Shown: positions 8,516-16,957 of the stretch, one piece after another
Position numbering within the stretch: position 1 is the first letter of the stretch
Layout of the letters: the number at the start of each line of letters is the position of its first letter
Assembly (NCBI RefSeq): GCF_002813375.1
Contig: NZ_PHUJ01000003.1
Coordinates: 5,084,001-5,148,000 of the forward strand
Length of the DNA: 64,000 nucleotides
Origin: Pseudonocardia alni
GTDB lineage: Bacteria > Actinomycetota > Actinomycetes > Mycobacteriales > Pseudonocardiaceae
Direction: 5' to 3'
The notes under the pieces: generated by a model
The model's input: the letters and a program-made list of their open reading frames with translations, nothing else
Databases searched by the model: none
What the model was told of the DNA's origin: nothing
Program-made: the position numbers and the translations under genes

Positions 8516-9744
8516 CCGGGCTGCCCGCGACACCGCGCTACGACCTGGTCGTCGTCGGCGGTGGGATCGTCGGCCTGGCCACCGCGTACGCCGCCACCCG
8601 CAACGGGCTCAGCGTCGCCGTCGTCGAGCGTGAGCAGCGCCTGGCGAACCACCAGACCGGCAACAACTCCAACGTCGTGCACTCCGGGCTGTACTACGCG
8701 CCGGGCGGCTACAAGGCACGTCTGGCCGTCGCCGGGTGTGCCGAGACCATCGCGTTCTGCCGCGAGCACGACCTGCCGCACCAGGTGTGCGGCAAGCTCG
8801 TCGTCGCGACCGAGCCCGAGGAGCTGCCCCGGCTCGACGAGCTGGCCCGCCGCGGCGCCGCCAACGGCGTGGAGAACCACCGCCTCGACGAGCACGGCAT
8901 CCGCACCTACGAGCCCGACGTCCGCGGTCTCGCCGCGCTGTGGGTGCCCTCGACCGGCATCACCGACTACCGGCTGGTTGCGGAGAAGCTCGGCGAGCTG
9001 GTGGAGAAGAACGGCGGCGAGGTCCACCTGGGCCGCACCGTCACCGGGTTCGCCCGCCGCCCGTCCGACGTCGTCGTGCGCACCACCCGCGGTGACCTGC
9101 TCGGCACCCGCGCGGTCGTCTGTGGCGGCCTGCGCTGCGACGAGCTCGCCCGCCTGGCCGGTGCCGACCCCGGGGTGCGGATCGTGCCGTTCCGCGGCGA
9201 GTACTCCGGCTTCTCCGAGCGGGCCGCCTCGCTGGTCCGCGGCCTGATCTACCCGGTGCCCGACCCGGCGTTCCCGTTCCTCGGGGTGCACGCCACCCGC
9301 GGCATCGACGGCACCGTCCACGCCGGCCCGAACGCCGTGCTCGCGATGGCCCGTGAGGGCTACGACTGGCGCACGATCAGACCGAAGGAGCTGCTGGGCA
9401 CGCTGACCTATCCCGGCATGGTCAAGGTGGCGCGCACGCACTGGCGCTACGGCATCGGCGAGGTCCGCCGCTCGCTGTCGACGCGGGCGATGGTCCGCCA
9501 GATCCAGCGGATGCTGCCCGACGTCACCGCCGCCGACCTGCACCCGGCCGGCGCCGGGGTGCGGGCCCAGGCGGTGAAGGCCGACGGCACCCTGGTCGAC
9601 GACTTCCTGTTCCTCGACCAGGCCGGTCCGGACGGCGCGGGCCGCCCCGGCTCGATCCTGCACGTGCTGAACGCACCGTCCCCGGCGGCGACGGCGGCCC
9701 TGCCGATCGGCCGCGAGATCCTCGACCGGCTGGGTGCGGCGTGA
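8512..9744 (+). CDS. lhgO: L-2-hydroxyglutarate oxidase
   Basis: FAD enzyme oxidising L-2-hydroxyglutarate to 2-oxoglutarate, a metabolite-repair reaction. 410 residues. N-terminal dinucleotide fold YDLVVVGGGIVGLATAYAA, then the family motif NHQTGNNSNVVHSGLYYAPG around residues 45-65, where the His near the flavin is conserved, and VPFRGEYSGF in the substrate domain. The GTG start overlaps the stop of a 13-codon reading frame, and the gene's own stop overlaps era by 4 nt, so lhgO and era are translationally linked. D-amino-acid-oxidase relatives are less likely given the TGNNSNVVHSG signature. Confidence 0.9.
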   Translation: MTGLPATPRYDLVVVGGGIVGLATAYAATRNGLSVAVVEREQRLANHQTGNNSNVVHSGLYYAPGGYKARLAVAGCAETIAFCREHDLPHQVCGKLVVATEPEELPRLDELARRGAANGVENHRLDEHGIRTYEPDVRGLAALWVPSTGITDYRLVAEKLGELVEKNGGEVHLGRTVTGFARRPSDVVVRTTRGDLLGTRAVVCGGLRCDELARLAGADPGVRIVPFRGEYSGFSERAASLVRGLIYPVPDPAFPFLGVHATRGIDGTVHAGPNAVLAMAREGYDWRTIRPKELLGTLTYPGMVKVARTHWRYGIGEVRRSLSTRAMVRQIQRMLPDVTAADLHPAGAGVRAQAVKADGTLVDDFLFLDQAGPDGAGRPGSILHVLNAPSPAATAALPIGREILDRLGAA

Positions 9745-10643
9745 CCGGCGCACAGCCCGAGGGCTTCCGGTCCGGGTTCGCCTGCTTCGTCGGCAGGCCC
9801 AACGCCGGCAAGTCGACGCTGACCAACGCGCTGGTCAGGGAGAAGATCGCGATCACCTCCTCGCGCCCGCAGACCACCCGGCACGCGATCCGCGGGATCG
9901 TGCACCGCCCGGACGCCCAGATCGTCCTGGTCGACACCCCGGGGCTGCACCGCCCGCGGACCCTGCTCGGGTCGCGGCTCAACGACCTGGTGCGCGAGAC
10001 CTGGTCCGAGGTCGACGTCGTCGGGTTCTGCGTGCCCGCCGACGAGAAGGTCGGCAAGGGCGACCGGTTCATCGCCGAGGAGCTGCGGCGGATCGCCGCG
10101 CACACCCCGGTGGTCGCCGTCGTCACCAAGACCGACACCGCCCGCCCCGAGCAGGTCGCCGAGCGGCTCACCGAGGTGTCGGCCCTGATGGAGTTCACCG
10201 AGGTCGTGCCGACCTCGGCGCGGTCGGGTTTCCAGGTGTCGCTGCTCTCGGACCTGCTGGTCGGGTTGCTGCCGGAGGGCCCGCAGCTCTACCCGGACGG
10301 CGACCTCACCGACGAGCCGACCGACGTGCTCGTCGCCGAGCTCGTGCGGGAGGCGGCGCTGGAGGGTGTGCGCGACGAACTGCCGCACTCGATCGCCGTC
10401 GTCGTCGAGGAGACGATCGAGAAGAAGGACCTCCTGGAGATCTACGCGATCATCTACGTCGAGCGGTCCAGCCAGAAGGGCATCGTGATCGGCAAGGGCG
10501 GTGCCCGGCTCAAGCAGGTCGGCAGCGACGCCCGTCGCCAGATCGAGAAGCTGCTGGGCACCCGGGTGCACCTCGACCTGCACGTGAAGATCGCCGAGGA
10601 CTGGCAGCGGGACCCGAAGCAGCTGCGCAAGCTGGGGTTCTGA
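9741..10643 (+). CDS. era: GTPase Era
   Basis: Ribosome-assembly GTPase that binds the 3' end of 16S rRNA. 300 residues. G1 GRPNAGKS (residues 18-25), G2 TTRHAIRG, G3 DTPG, G4 TKTD and G5 TSARSGF are all intact, followed by a C-terminal KH domain with VIGKGGARLKQVG. The GTG start overlaps the preceding TGA. In mycobacteria era is likewise between the corC-like gene and recO. Confidence 0.96.
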   Translation: MTGAQPEGFRSGFACFVGRPNAGKSTLTNALVREKIAITSSRPQTTRHAIRGIVHRPDAQIVLVDTPGLHRPRTLLGSRLNDLVRETWSEVDVVGFCVPADEKVGKGDRFIAEELRRIAAHTPVVAVVTKTDTARPEQVAERLTEVSALMEFTEVVPTSARSGFQVSLLSDLLVGLLPEGPQLYPDGDLTDEPTDVLVAELVREAALEGVRDELPHSIAVVVEETIEKKDLLEIYAIIYVERSSQKGIVIGKGGARLKQVGSDARRQIEKLLGTRVHLDLHVKIAEDWQRDPKQLRKLGF

Positions 10644-10651
10644 GCAGGACC

Positions 10652-10657
10652 TAGACT
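10652..10657 (+). promoter_or_regulatory. -10 box of leaderless recO
   Basis: TAGACT followed by 6 nt and the GTG start of recO. With no space for a ribosome binding site, transcription is expected to begin at or next to the start codon. Confidence 0.65.
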
Positions 10658-10663
10658 GGGTGC

Positions 10664-11500
10664 GTGGCCCAGCTCTACCGCGACACCGGGATCGTGCTCC
10701 GGGTGCAGAAGCTGGGCGAGGCGGACCGGATCATCACGATGCTGACCCGCCGGCACGGCAAGATCCGGGTGGTCGCCAAGGGCGTGCGCCGCACCCGGTC
10801 GCGGTGGGGCGCACGGCTGGAGCCGTTCAACCACGTCGATGTCCAGTGCTACACCGGGCGCACGCTGGACGTGGTCACCCAGGCCCAGACGGTCGACGCG
10901 TTCGCCCCGGCGATCGTCGCGGACTGGTCGGCGTACTCCTGCGGCTGCGCGATCCTGGAGACCGCGGACCGGCTGGTGTCCGAGGAAGGCGAGCCGAGCC
11001 TGCGGGTGTACCTGCTGCTGCTCGGCGCCACCCGGGCGCTGGCCGACGGCGCCCGTGAACCGGCCCTGGTGCTCGACGCGTTCCTGCTGCGGGCGATGAG
11101 CCACGCGGGGTGGGCGCCGTCGCTGTCGGAGTGCGCGCGCTGCGCGACCCCCGGCCCGCACCGGTCGTTCACCGTCGCCGGGGGCGGCATGGTGTGCCCG
11201 CGCTGCCGCCCGCCGGGCTCGGTGACCCCGGCGACCGAGACGGTGGCCCTGCTGTCCGCGCTGCTGCACGGCGACTGGGACACCGCGGACGCCTCGGGCA
11301 CCCCGACCCGGCGTGAGGCCAGCGGCCTGGTCGCGGCGCATCTGCAGTGGCATCTGGAGCGGCAGCTGCGCTCGCTGCCCCTGGTCGACCGCCGCGCCCG
11401 GGTCCGGCCCGCCGCCGTCGTCGCACCCGGGGTGCCGGGGCCCGCCCCGGAACCGCCGGACGGCGGAGAAGCGACACCCCCGGACGCTCTCCTCGGCTAG
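10664..11500 (+). CDS. recO: DNA repair protein RecO
   Basis: Recombination mediator that helps RecR and RecF load RecA onto SSB-coated DNA. 278 residues. The N-terminal OB fold begins LYRDTGIVLRVQKLGEADRI; the central helical part carries a zinc-binding quartet, CARC then CPRC, separated by about 17 residues. The C-terminal tail is proline-rich and probably flexible. The GTG is fixed by a TAGACT box 6 nt upstream. Same position as Rv2362c relative to era and uppS. Confidence 0.94.
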   Translation: MAQLYRDTGIVLRVQKLGEADRIITMLTRRHGKIRVVAKGVRRTRSRWGARLEPFNHVDVQCYTGRTLDVVTQAQTVDAFAPAIVADWSAYSCGCAILETADRLVSEEGEPSLRVYLLLLGATRALADGAREPALVLDAFLLRAMSHAGWAPSLSECARCATPGPHRSFTVAGGGMVCPRCRPPGSVTPATETVALLSALLHGDWDTADASGTPTRREASGLVAAHLQWHLERQLRSLPLVDRRARVRPAAVVAPGVPGPAPEPPDGGEATPPDALLG

Positions 11501-11723
11501 TCCGGTCGGACGTGTGTCCCGGCGTGGGGTGCCGTGAGCGGCCCGTCCGCTTCGTCGAGCGGTTGACGTACGGACGCGCCGCCCGTCGTGGTGCCGCCGG
11601 TCGCGTCGCACGGGACTTCCGCCGACTCCACCGGGTGATCATCGCTTTCGATGGGCAACCGGTTCCGCGGTCTCGTTACGCTCCTGTGATCGAGGGGACC
11701 CCAGCCCCGTCGGAGAGGCAGTC

Positions 11724-12086
11724 GTGAACCGACCCCACACCCCGCCGCCGGACGACGACCACACCGGTCGCACCCACCGTCTCCCGGCCGCCACGCAGCG
11801 CATCCCGGTGCCGCCGACCCAGCAGTTCCCGGTCCGCACCGAGGCGATGCCGGAGTCCCCGCAGGACGGGCCCACCCGCGCGATGCGTCAGGTCCGGGCC
11901 CGCACCGAGGACGGTGCGTGGCCGGCCATCCCGATGCTGCCGGTGATCCGGCCCGACGAGTCCGAGCCGATGTCGGAGGCCGACCGGATCCGCGGGCACC
12001 GCGGGATGCGCCGGCTGCGCGAGACCATCGAGCGGCTGGAGGACCCGGCCGTGCCGGCCTGGCCGCAGCCCGACCACCGCGACTGA
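11724..12086 (+). CDS. Hypothetical proline-rich low-complexity protein
   Basis: 120 residues with no recognised domain. The first 45 residues are Pro/Thr/Gln-rich (PPTQQFPV) and probably disordered; the C-terminal part has a short predicted amphipathic helix (MRRLRETIERLEDP). It lies between recO and uppS. The GTG is preceded by GGAGAGG at 11712-11718, and TACGCT at 11677-11682 is a fair -10 box. The 223-nt spacer upstream holds nothing else I recognise. Codon bias is normal, so it is probably a real lineage-specific gene. Confidence 0.6.
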   Translation: MNRPHTPPPDDDHTGRTHRLPAATQRIPVPPTQQFPVRTEAMPESPQDGPTRAMRQVRARTEDGAWPAIPMLPVIRPDESEPMSEADRIRGHRGMRRLRETIERLEDPAVPAWPQPDHRD

Positions 12087-12107
12087 ACCCGTCCGCCGTC
12101 CCCGACG

Positions 12108-12113
12108 TAAGGT
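12108..12113 (+). promoter_or_regulatory. -10 box of leaderless uppS
   Basis: TAAGGT followed by 7 nt (CGGCGAC) and the GTG of uppS, without a ribosome binding site. Confidence 0.6.
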
Positions 12114-12120
12114 CGGCGAC

Positions 12121-12948
12121 GTGCCGTTCCAGCCTCCCGCACCGCACCCGTCCGGTGCCCGGCCCCCGGAGATCCCGCCGGAGCTGGTGCCACGCCACGT
12201 CGCCCTGGTGATGGACGGCAACGGCCGCTGGGCCAACGCCCGCGGCCTGCCCCGCACGGAGGGCCACAAGCGGGGCGAGGCCTCGCTGATGGACGTCGCC
12301 CGCGGATGCATCGATCTGGGCGTGCGCTGGCTGTCGGCGTACGCGTTCTCCACCGAGAACTGGCGGCGCAGCCCCGATGAGGTCCGGTTCCTGATGGGCT
12401 TCAACCGCGACGTGATCCGCCGCCGCGTCGACGAGATGGACGCGATGGGGGTCCGGGTCCGCTGGGCGGGCCGGCGCCCGCGACTGTGGCGGTCGGTGAT
12501 CAAGGAGCTGGAGATCGCCGAGGAGCGCACCCGTGGCAACGACGTGCTGAACCTGACCATGTGCGTCAACTACGGCGGCCGCGCCGAGATCGTCGACTCC
12601 GTGCGGCATCTCGCCCGCCTCGCCGCGGAGGGCCGGATCAACCCCGACAAGATCGACGAGCGGATGCTGGCCCGGTACCTCGACGAGCCGGACATGCCCG
12701 ACGTCGACCTGTTCGTGCGCTCCTCGGGGGAGCAGCGGACGTCGAACTTCCTGCTCTGGCAGAGCGCCTACGCCGAGATGGTCTTCCTGGACACGCTGTT
12801 CCCGGACTTCGACCGGCGCCACATCTGGCAGGCGATCGAGATCTACGCGCGCCGGGACCGGCGTTTCGGGGGAGCTTCCGAGCGTCGCGGACCGGGCTCG
12901 AGCATCGACACGGCCGCCGCCGTCCCGAACGATGGAGTGACACCGTGA
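12121..12948 (+). CDS. uppS: Polyprenyl diphosphate synthase (UPP/decaprenyl type, cis-prenyltransferase)
   Basis: Condenses isopentenyl diphosphate onto an allylic primer to give the C50-C55 carrier lipid for peptidoglycan and arabinogalactan precursors. 275 residues. Region I HVALVMDGNGRWANARGL contains the catalytic Asp; downstream are FSTENWRR, the basic pocket LFVRSSGEQRTSNFLLWQ and the E in YAEMVF. Homologous to Rv2361c. The product chain length cannot be read from sequence alone. The N-terminal 25 residues are a variable Pro-rich extension. Overlaps the next gene by 4 nt. Confidence 0.94.
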   Translation: MPFQPPAPHPSGARPPEIPPELVPRHVALVMDGNGRWANARGLPRTEGHKRGEASLMDVARGCIDLGVRWLSAYAFSTENWRRSPDEVRFLMGFNRDVIRRRVDEMDAMGVRVRWAGRRPRLWRSVIKELEIAEERTRGNDVLNLTMCVNYGGRAEIVDSVRHLARLAAEGRINPDKIDERMLARYLDEPDMPDVDLFVRSSGEQRTSNFLLWQSAYAEMVFLDTLFPDFDRRHIWQAIEIYARRDRRFGGASERRGPGSSIDTAAAVPNDGVTP

Positions 12949-13361
12949 CCACCGATGTGATCTCCGGGATGCTCACCATCGCCAGGAGGGCGCTGGAGCG
13001 ATTCCACGACGTCACCACCGACGACGACGGCGCGCTGACCTTCGCCCACGGCGGCGTGCTGTGCGTGGTGCAGGGCACCGAGTTGGAGGAGGGCCTGCCC
13101 GTCCTCAACCTGACCTGCGTCGTCGCGTGGGACCTGCCGGAGTCCGACGACCCGGAGCACGACGTGCCGCGCCGGGTCGGCCTCGGGGTGGGGGAGGGCC
13201 TGTTCGGCACGCCCCGGGCGGTGCGCGGCGAGCGCGGCTGGGACGTGACCCTGCGCTACGCCTTCCCCGCGGCCGGGCTGGGTGAGGGGCCGATGGGCAC
13301 CCTGCTGATGCTGGTCGTGTCCTCGGCGTCGAGCATGCGCGCGGAGCTGGTCGAGAGCTGA
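12945..13361 (+). CDS. Small conserved protein of unknown function (YbjN-like fold possible)
   Basis: 138 residues, coupled to uppS by a GTGA overlap. The sequence starts TTDVISGMLTIARRALERF and alternates a helix with several beta strands (LTFAHGGVLCVVQ, VLNLTCVVAWDLP, WDVTLRYAFPA), an alpha-beta layout like YbjN or type III chaperone-like small proteins. No catalytic motif. It may assist the prenyl synthase or be a passenger; I cannot tell. A perfect 10-bp terminator hairpin follows its stop. Confidence 0.6.
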   Translation: MTTDVISGMLTIARRALERFHDVTTDDDGALTFAHGGVLCVVQGTELEEGLPVLNLTCVVAWDLPESDDPEHDVPRRVGLGVGEGLFGTPRAVRGERGWDVTLRYAFPAAGLGEGPMGTLLMLVVSSASSMRAELVES

Positions 13362-13368
13362 GACCGCC

Positions 13369-13392
13369 CGGCCGGGGGCGCACCCCCGGCCG
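13369..13392. terminator. Bidirectional terminator between convergent genes
   Basis: CGGCCGGGGG-CGCA-CCCCCGGCCG, a perfect 10-bp stem with a tetraloop, 8 nt after one stop codon and 9 nt before the stop of the convergent gene. Confidence 0.8.
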
Positions 13393-13400
13393 TGGCCCGG

Positions 13401-13778
13401 TCACTTCTTGCGGTTGGTCCCGAGCTCCTCGGCGATCGGGTTGACCGGGTCGGCGTCCGTGCCGGACTCCGACAGGCCCGAGGCGTTGTGTCCGGTGCGT
13501 CGCTGCCGGCGCAGCTGCTCGGTCTCCTCGCGGGTCTCCCCGTCGGTGTCGCCCGCGGTCTGCGCGGCCGGGTCGTCGTCGCGCAGGTCGGTGGCGGAGA
13601 CCACGGCACCGATCGAGGTGTAGTACTCCTCGGCCGGCACCGCCCGCAGGGCCTCGACCGTCGCGGCGTCGGCGCCGTTGCGCTCGGCGGTCCACGCCAG
13701 GTCGTCCTTGGAAGCGGGGAACTCCAGACCGTGCAGGGCGCTGCGGACGGCGTCGGCGGTCGTCGTACGGGCTGTCAT
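13401..13778 (-). CDS. DUF2795 domain protein
   Basis: 125 residues. The N-terminal 60 residues (ADAVRSALHGLEFPASKDDL, then WTAERNGADAATVEALRAVP) match the small helical DUF2795 domain common in actinobacteria and of unknown function; the aromatic EEYYTS follows. The rest is charged and disordered, ending NRKK. The ATG has GAGAGGTG upstream. Monocistronic, bounded by a terminator on one side and an unrelated gene on the other. Confidence 0.75.
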   Translation of the reverse strand: MTARTTTADAVRSALHGLEFPASKDDLAWTAERNGADAATVEALRAVPAEEYYTSIGAVVSATDLRDDDPAAQTAGDTDGETREETEQLRRQRRTGHNASGLSESGTDADPVNPIAEELGTNRKK

Positions 13779-13854
13779 GGGTCACCTCTCGTCGTGGACG
13801 TTCGGTGACCGGGTAGCCGGTGTGCGGCCGTCCATGCACGGACGGCCGCACCCG

Positions 13855-14499
13855 TCAGCCGTCGGTGTCCGTGGTCTCCCCGGCGGAGTCCCCGGAGTCG
13901 CTGAGGTGCACGATCGGCAGCGCCGCCAGCCGGCCCGCGGTCATCGCGTGCGCCACGCCCAGCACGTCGTTCTGGGCCTTGGTCATCCGCGCGTCCACCA
14001 GGCCGGACAGGCTGTAGGCGACCCGGCCGAGCAGCCGCACCGTGGTCTCGTCGACCTGGGGGCGCGGGGTGGAGACGACCGCGACACCGCGCGGGTCGCC
14101 GTCGTTGGACTGGGCGACGCCGATCTCGTAGGACTCACGCGGGTTGACGTGCCGCGACGCGTAGTGGTCGCGCAGCGTCGACATCATGTCGTGGAACCCG
14201 GTGACGTCACCCTCGAGCTCCAGGGAGGACAGGTCGTCCTTCGTGAGGGTCTTGGTGCGGCCGGAGAAGCAGCGCACGTAGCCGATCACCGCGCCGGTCC
14301 ACAGTGCCTCGACCAGGGCCGGGTCGGCGGCCACCCGGACCGGGCCGGACTCCGGACCGCCGAGCGCGGTCACCAGGTGCTCGCAGCACTGCAGCACGTA
14401 CTGCAGGTCGTCGAACACCGCCGCCAGCTGGGCAAGCTCGCCGGACTCCGGGACGTCGATCCGCCGTACCGTGCCCGGGGCGGGTTGCGTGTCGGTCAT
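13855..14499 (-). CDS. Conserved hypothetical protein, alpha-helical
   Basis: 214 residues, not assigned to a family. It is soluble, with no signal or membrane segment. Notable stretches: VFDDLQYVLQCCEHLVTAL with a Cys pair, LWTGAVIGYVRCFSGRTKTL, and ARMTKAQNDVLGVAHAM. The central RCFSGRTKTLT and HYASRHVNPRE parts look conserved-type rather than low complexity. It is leaderless: TAGCGT on the minus strand (14507-14512) precedes the ATG by 7 nt, supporting this start. Divergent from the SAM-IV riboswitch gene. Confidence 0.65.
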   Translation of the reverse strand: MTDTQPAPGTVRRIDVPESGELAQLAAVFDDLQYVLQCCEHLVTALGGPESGPVRVAADPALVEALWTGAVIGYVRCFSGRTKTLTKDDLSSLELEGDVTGFHDMMSTLRDHYASRHVNPRESYEIGVAQSNDGDPRGVAVVSTPRPQVDETTVRLLGRVAYSLSGLVDARMTKAQNDVLGVAHAMTAGRLAALPIVHLSDSGDSAGETTDTDG

Positions 14500-14572
14500 C
14501 GTTCAGACGCTATCCGGGGTGGCGACGGTCACGGTGTCTCCTTCTGAGACGGTCTGCTAGCTTCGGCCGCGA

Positions 14573-14695
14573 AGGTCACGAGTGCCAGCGCGAAGCCCCG
14601 GCTCGCTGGACGGCAACCCTCCTCCGCGGTGGGGTGCCCCGGGTGATGACCGGGCCGACGCGACACCCGCAGTCGGCAAGCGCGGATCCGTGCGC
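14573..14695 (+). ncRNA. SAM-IV type riboswitch
   Basis: An S-adenosylmethionine aptamer of the actinobacterial SAM-IV class. P1 pairs GGTCA (14574-14578) with TGACC (about 14646-14650); inside are the family hallmarks GAGTGCCAGC, GGCTCGCTGG, CGGCAACCCTCC, GCGGTGGGGTGCCCCGGG. Downstream, GCCGAC...GTCGGC forms a hairpin followed by AAGCGCGG, which supplies the 3' pseudoknot partner. TAGCTT at 14558-14563 is a suitable -10 box placing the RNA start near the aptamer. It precedes a class V aminotransferase gene by about 40 nt. The expression platform is probably the hairpin at 14712-14731, which holds the ribosome binding site in its loop. Confidence 0.88.
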
Positions 14696-14711
14696 CACGC
14701 CGGGTCCCCGA

Positions 14712-14731
14712 GATCGGCCGGAGGCCCGATC
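14712..14731 (+). promoter_or_regulatory. Ribosome-binding-site hairpin (riboswitch expression platform candidate)
   Basis: GATCGG (14712-14717) pairs with CCGATC (14726-14731), leaving CCGGAGGC as loop. The GGAGG Shine-Dalgarno sequence is in that loop and the ATG starts at the next base, so folding would hamper initiation. This suits translational control by the SAM-IV aptamer; the alternative pairing partner in the ligand-free state was not resolved. Confidence 0.45.
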
Positions 14732-16120
14732 ATGACCCTCGCCCTGTCGCGTCCCGTCCAGCACGCGCTGCCCCGTGTCGTCGGCGCGGACCTCACCGTC
14801 CCGCTCGTCGACGGCAGGTGGGCCCGCTACTGCGACCTCGACTCCGCCGCGTCGGCGCCGGCGCTGGAGAGCGTCGCCGCGCACGTTGCGCAGGTGCTGC
14901 CCTACCACGGCAGCGTGCACCGCGGCGCCGGCTGGACCTCGAAGGTCTGCACCGCCCTGGTGGAGAACGCCCGCGCCGACGTCGCCCGGTTCGTCCGGGC
15001 CCGCGCCGACGACGTCGCGGTGTTCACCCGCAACACCACCGACGCGCTCGGCCTGCTCGCGCGCGCCGTGCCCGGCCCGGTGGTGACCCTCGACCTGGAG
15101 CACCACGCGACGCTGCTGGCCTGGCGGGGCGGTTCCGGTGGCGCCGAGCACCGGGTCGTGCGGGCCGGCCACAGCATCGCCGCGACCCTCGACGCGCTGC
15201 GGGCCGAGCTCGCCGCCCGTCCCGACGCCGCGCTGGTCGCGGTCACCGGTGCGTCCAACGTGACCGGCGAGCTCCTCCCGGTCGCCGAGATCGCCCGGAT
15301 CGCGCACGCCGCGGGCGCCCGGCTGTGCGTCGACGCAGCGCAGCTCGCCCCGCACCGGCGCGTCGACCTGGCCGGGTGGGGCGCGGACTACGTCGCGCTG
15401 TCCGGGCACAAGCTCTACGCGCCCTTCGGTGCCGGGGTCCTCGTCGGCCGCCGGGACTGGCTCGACGCCGCAGAGCCGCACGTCGCGGGCGGGGGAGCGG
15501 TCCGGTCGGTCGGCGTCACGGCCGACGACGCCGTCGACGGCCCGGGCGGCACCGTCACCGAGTGGCTGCCCGCGCCGCAACGCCACGAGGGCGGCACCCC
15601 GAACGTGCTCGGCGCCGCCGCACTGGGCGCGGCCTGCCGCACCCTCGAGGACCTGATCGACGACGTCGTGCCCGCCCACGAGCGCGAGCTCGCCGCCCGG
15701 CTGCGCGCGGGCCTGGCGACCGTCCGCGGCCTGCGGATCCTGTCCTGCTTCGACGACGGGCCCGACGCCGACCGCACCGCGACCGTCTCGTTCACCCTCG
15801 GCGAGCTGCCCGCCGGCCTCGTCGCGGCGGCGCTGTCCGCCGAGTACGGCATCGGTGTCCGCGACGGGCGGTTCTGCGCGCACCCGCTGCTGGAGCGGCT
15901 CACCGGCGGCGGCGACGCGGTGCGGGCCTCGCTGGGCCTGCGCACCGGCCCCTCCGACGTCGACCGCCTGGTCGACGCGCTGACCGACCTGGCGCGGCGC
16001 GGTCCGGCCTGGACCTACGCCCTCGTCGACGGCCGGTGGGCGCCCACCCCGGACCCGCGCCCCGCCGACCCGTTCGCCCGGGGCCGGGAGCTGCAGGCCG
16101 TCCCCGGCTGCGGGGACTGA
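14732..16120 (+). CDS. Class V aminotransferase / cysteine desulfurase-like PLP enzyme
   Basis: 462 residues, PLP-dependent fold type I. Markers: cofactor-binding NTTDALG, LEHHATLL near the PLP ring, CVDAAQLAPH with the Asp that contacts the pyridine nitrogen, and the Schiff-base lysine in LSGHKLYAPFGAG. That spacing is typical of the NifS/CsdA-like class V group. Its control by a SAM-IV riboswitch indicates a role in sulfur amino-acid or SAM-linked metabolism; whether it is a desulfurase or a selenocysteine/cysteine lyase cannot be decided. The active-site loop Cys is not obvious: the candidate FCAHPLLERL is at the right distance. ATG at 14732 is directly after the ribosome-binding hairpin. 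Confidence 0.82.
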   Translation: MTLALSRPVQHALPRVVGADLTVPLVDGRWARYCDLDSAASAPALESVAAHVAQVLPYHGSVHRGAGWTSKVCTALVENARADVARFVRARADDVAVFTRNTTDALGLLARAVPGPVVTLDLEHHATLLAWRGGSGGAEHRVVRAGHSIAATLDALRAELAARPDAALVAVTGASNVTGELLPVAEIARIAHAAGARLCVDAAQLAPHRRVDLAGWGADYVALSGHKLYAPFGAGVLVGRRDWLDAAEPHVAGGGAVRSVGVTADDAVDGPGGTVTEWLPAPQRHEGGTPNVLGAAALGAACRTLEDLIDDVVPAHERELAARLRAGLATVRGLRILSCFDDGPDADRTATVSFTLGELPAGLVAAALSAEYGIGVRDGRFCAHPLLERLTGGGDAVRASLGLRTGPSDVDRLVDALTDLARRGPAWTYALVDGRWAPTPDPRPADPFARGRELQAVPGCGD

Positions 16121-16130
16121 GCCCCGGGAG

Positions 16131-16583
16131 TCACCCCGCCGAGCAGCGGCCGCAGAGGCCGAAGATCTCCAGGGTGTGCGACACCTCGGTGAAGCCGTGC
16201 TTCTGCGCGACCGATTCGGTCCAGGACTCCACCGCGGGGCCCTCGATCTCGACGGCGGCGCCGCACCGGCGGCACACCAGATGATGGTGGTGGTGCTCGG
16301 TCTCGCAGCGCCGGTAGACCGCCTCGCCGGACGCGACCCGCAGCACGTCGACCTCGCCGCCGTCGGCGAGGGTCTGCAGCGTCCGGTAGACCGTGGTCAG
16401 ACCGATGCCCTCACCGGCGCGCCGCAGCTCCTCGTGGATCTCCTGGGCGGACCGGAAGTCCTCCAGACGGTCGAGCAGCGCGGTGACGGCGGCCCGCTGC
16501 CGGGTGGCGCGGATGCCGCGCGGCCCGGCGGTGGACCGCTGCGTCATCGTCGCCGTGGTCGTCCGGTCGGTCGTCTCCGTCAC
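16131..16583 (-). CDS. zur: Fur-family zinc uptake regulator (Zur/FurB)
   Basis: 150 residues. Winged helix with DRLEDFRSAQEIHEELRRAG and GIGLTTVYRTLQTLADGGEV, regulatory metal site in ETEHHHHHLVCRRCG, and a second structural zinc pair in FGLCGRC near the C-terminus. Its ATG overlaps the upstream ArsR/SmtB gene by 4 nt, exactly the smtB-zur operon of mycobacteria (Rv2358-Rv2359), where the product is the zinc sensor Zur. The context therefore favours Zur over an iron-sensing Fur. No good Zur box was found within the window. Confidence 0.88.
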   Translation of the reverse strand: MTETTDRTTTATMTQRSTAGPRGIRATRQRAAVTALLDRLEDFRSAQEIHEELRRAGEGIGLTTVYRTLQTLADGGEVDVLRVASGEAVYRRCETEHHHHHLVCRRCGAAVEIEGPAVESWTESVAQKHGFTEVSHTLEIFGLCGRCSAG

Positions 16584-16957
16584 GTGTCCTCCTCGACGTG
16601 GGCGACGGCGTCCACCACGATGTGCGCCAGGTGGTCGTCCACCAGCGAGTACAGCACCTCACGGCCCTTCCGCTCGCCCTCGACCACCCCGGCGGCCTTG
16701 AGGACCCGCAGGTGCTGGCTGATCAGGGGCTGGGTGACCCCGAGCGCGTCCACCAGGTCGTGGACGCACCGGGAGTGTTCCAGCAGCTGCAGGACGATGG
16801 CGATCCGGACCGGTGCGGCGAGTGCCCGCAGCAGGTCGCCCGCGGCGGCCAGGGTGCGCGGGTCGCGGGTCGGGCCGGGCTCGGGCGCGGGGTGGTGGTC
16901 GTCGTCCGCACCCGGGCCGGCTCCCGGTGCGTGCGTGGTCTGGGCTGCGGCAGACAT
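16580..16957 (-). CDS. smtB: ArsR/SmtB-family metal-sensing repressor
   Basis: 125 residues. Winged helix from about residue 38: LLRALAAPVRIAIVLQLLEH, then VHDLVDALGVTQPLISQHLR as recognition helix and REVLYSLVDDHLAHIVVDAV as the C-terminal alpha-5 helix carrying D-x-H-type metal ligands, as in zinc sensors of the SmtB group. The N-terminus is His/Asp-rich (DDDHHP), possibly an accessory metal-binding tail. First gene of the operon with zur. A TACCAT -10 box on the minus strand lies at 17034-17039 and would give a leader of about 70 nt. The gene upstream is divergent. Confidence 0.85.
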   Translation of the reverse strand: MSAAAQTTHAPGAGPGADDDHHPAPEPGPTRDPRTLAAAGDLLRALAAPVRIAIVLQLLEHSRCVHDLVDALGVTQPLISQHLRVLKAAGVVEGERKGREVLYSLVDDHLAHIVVDAVAHVEEDT

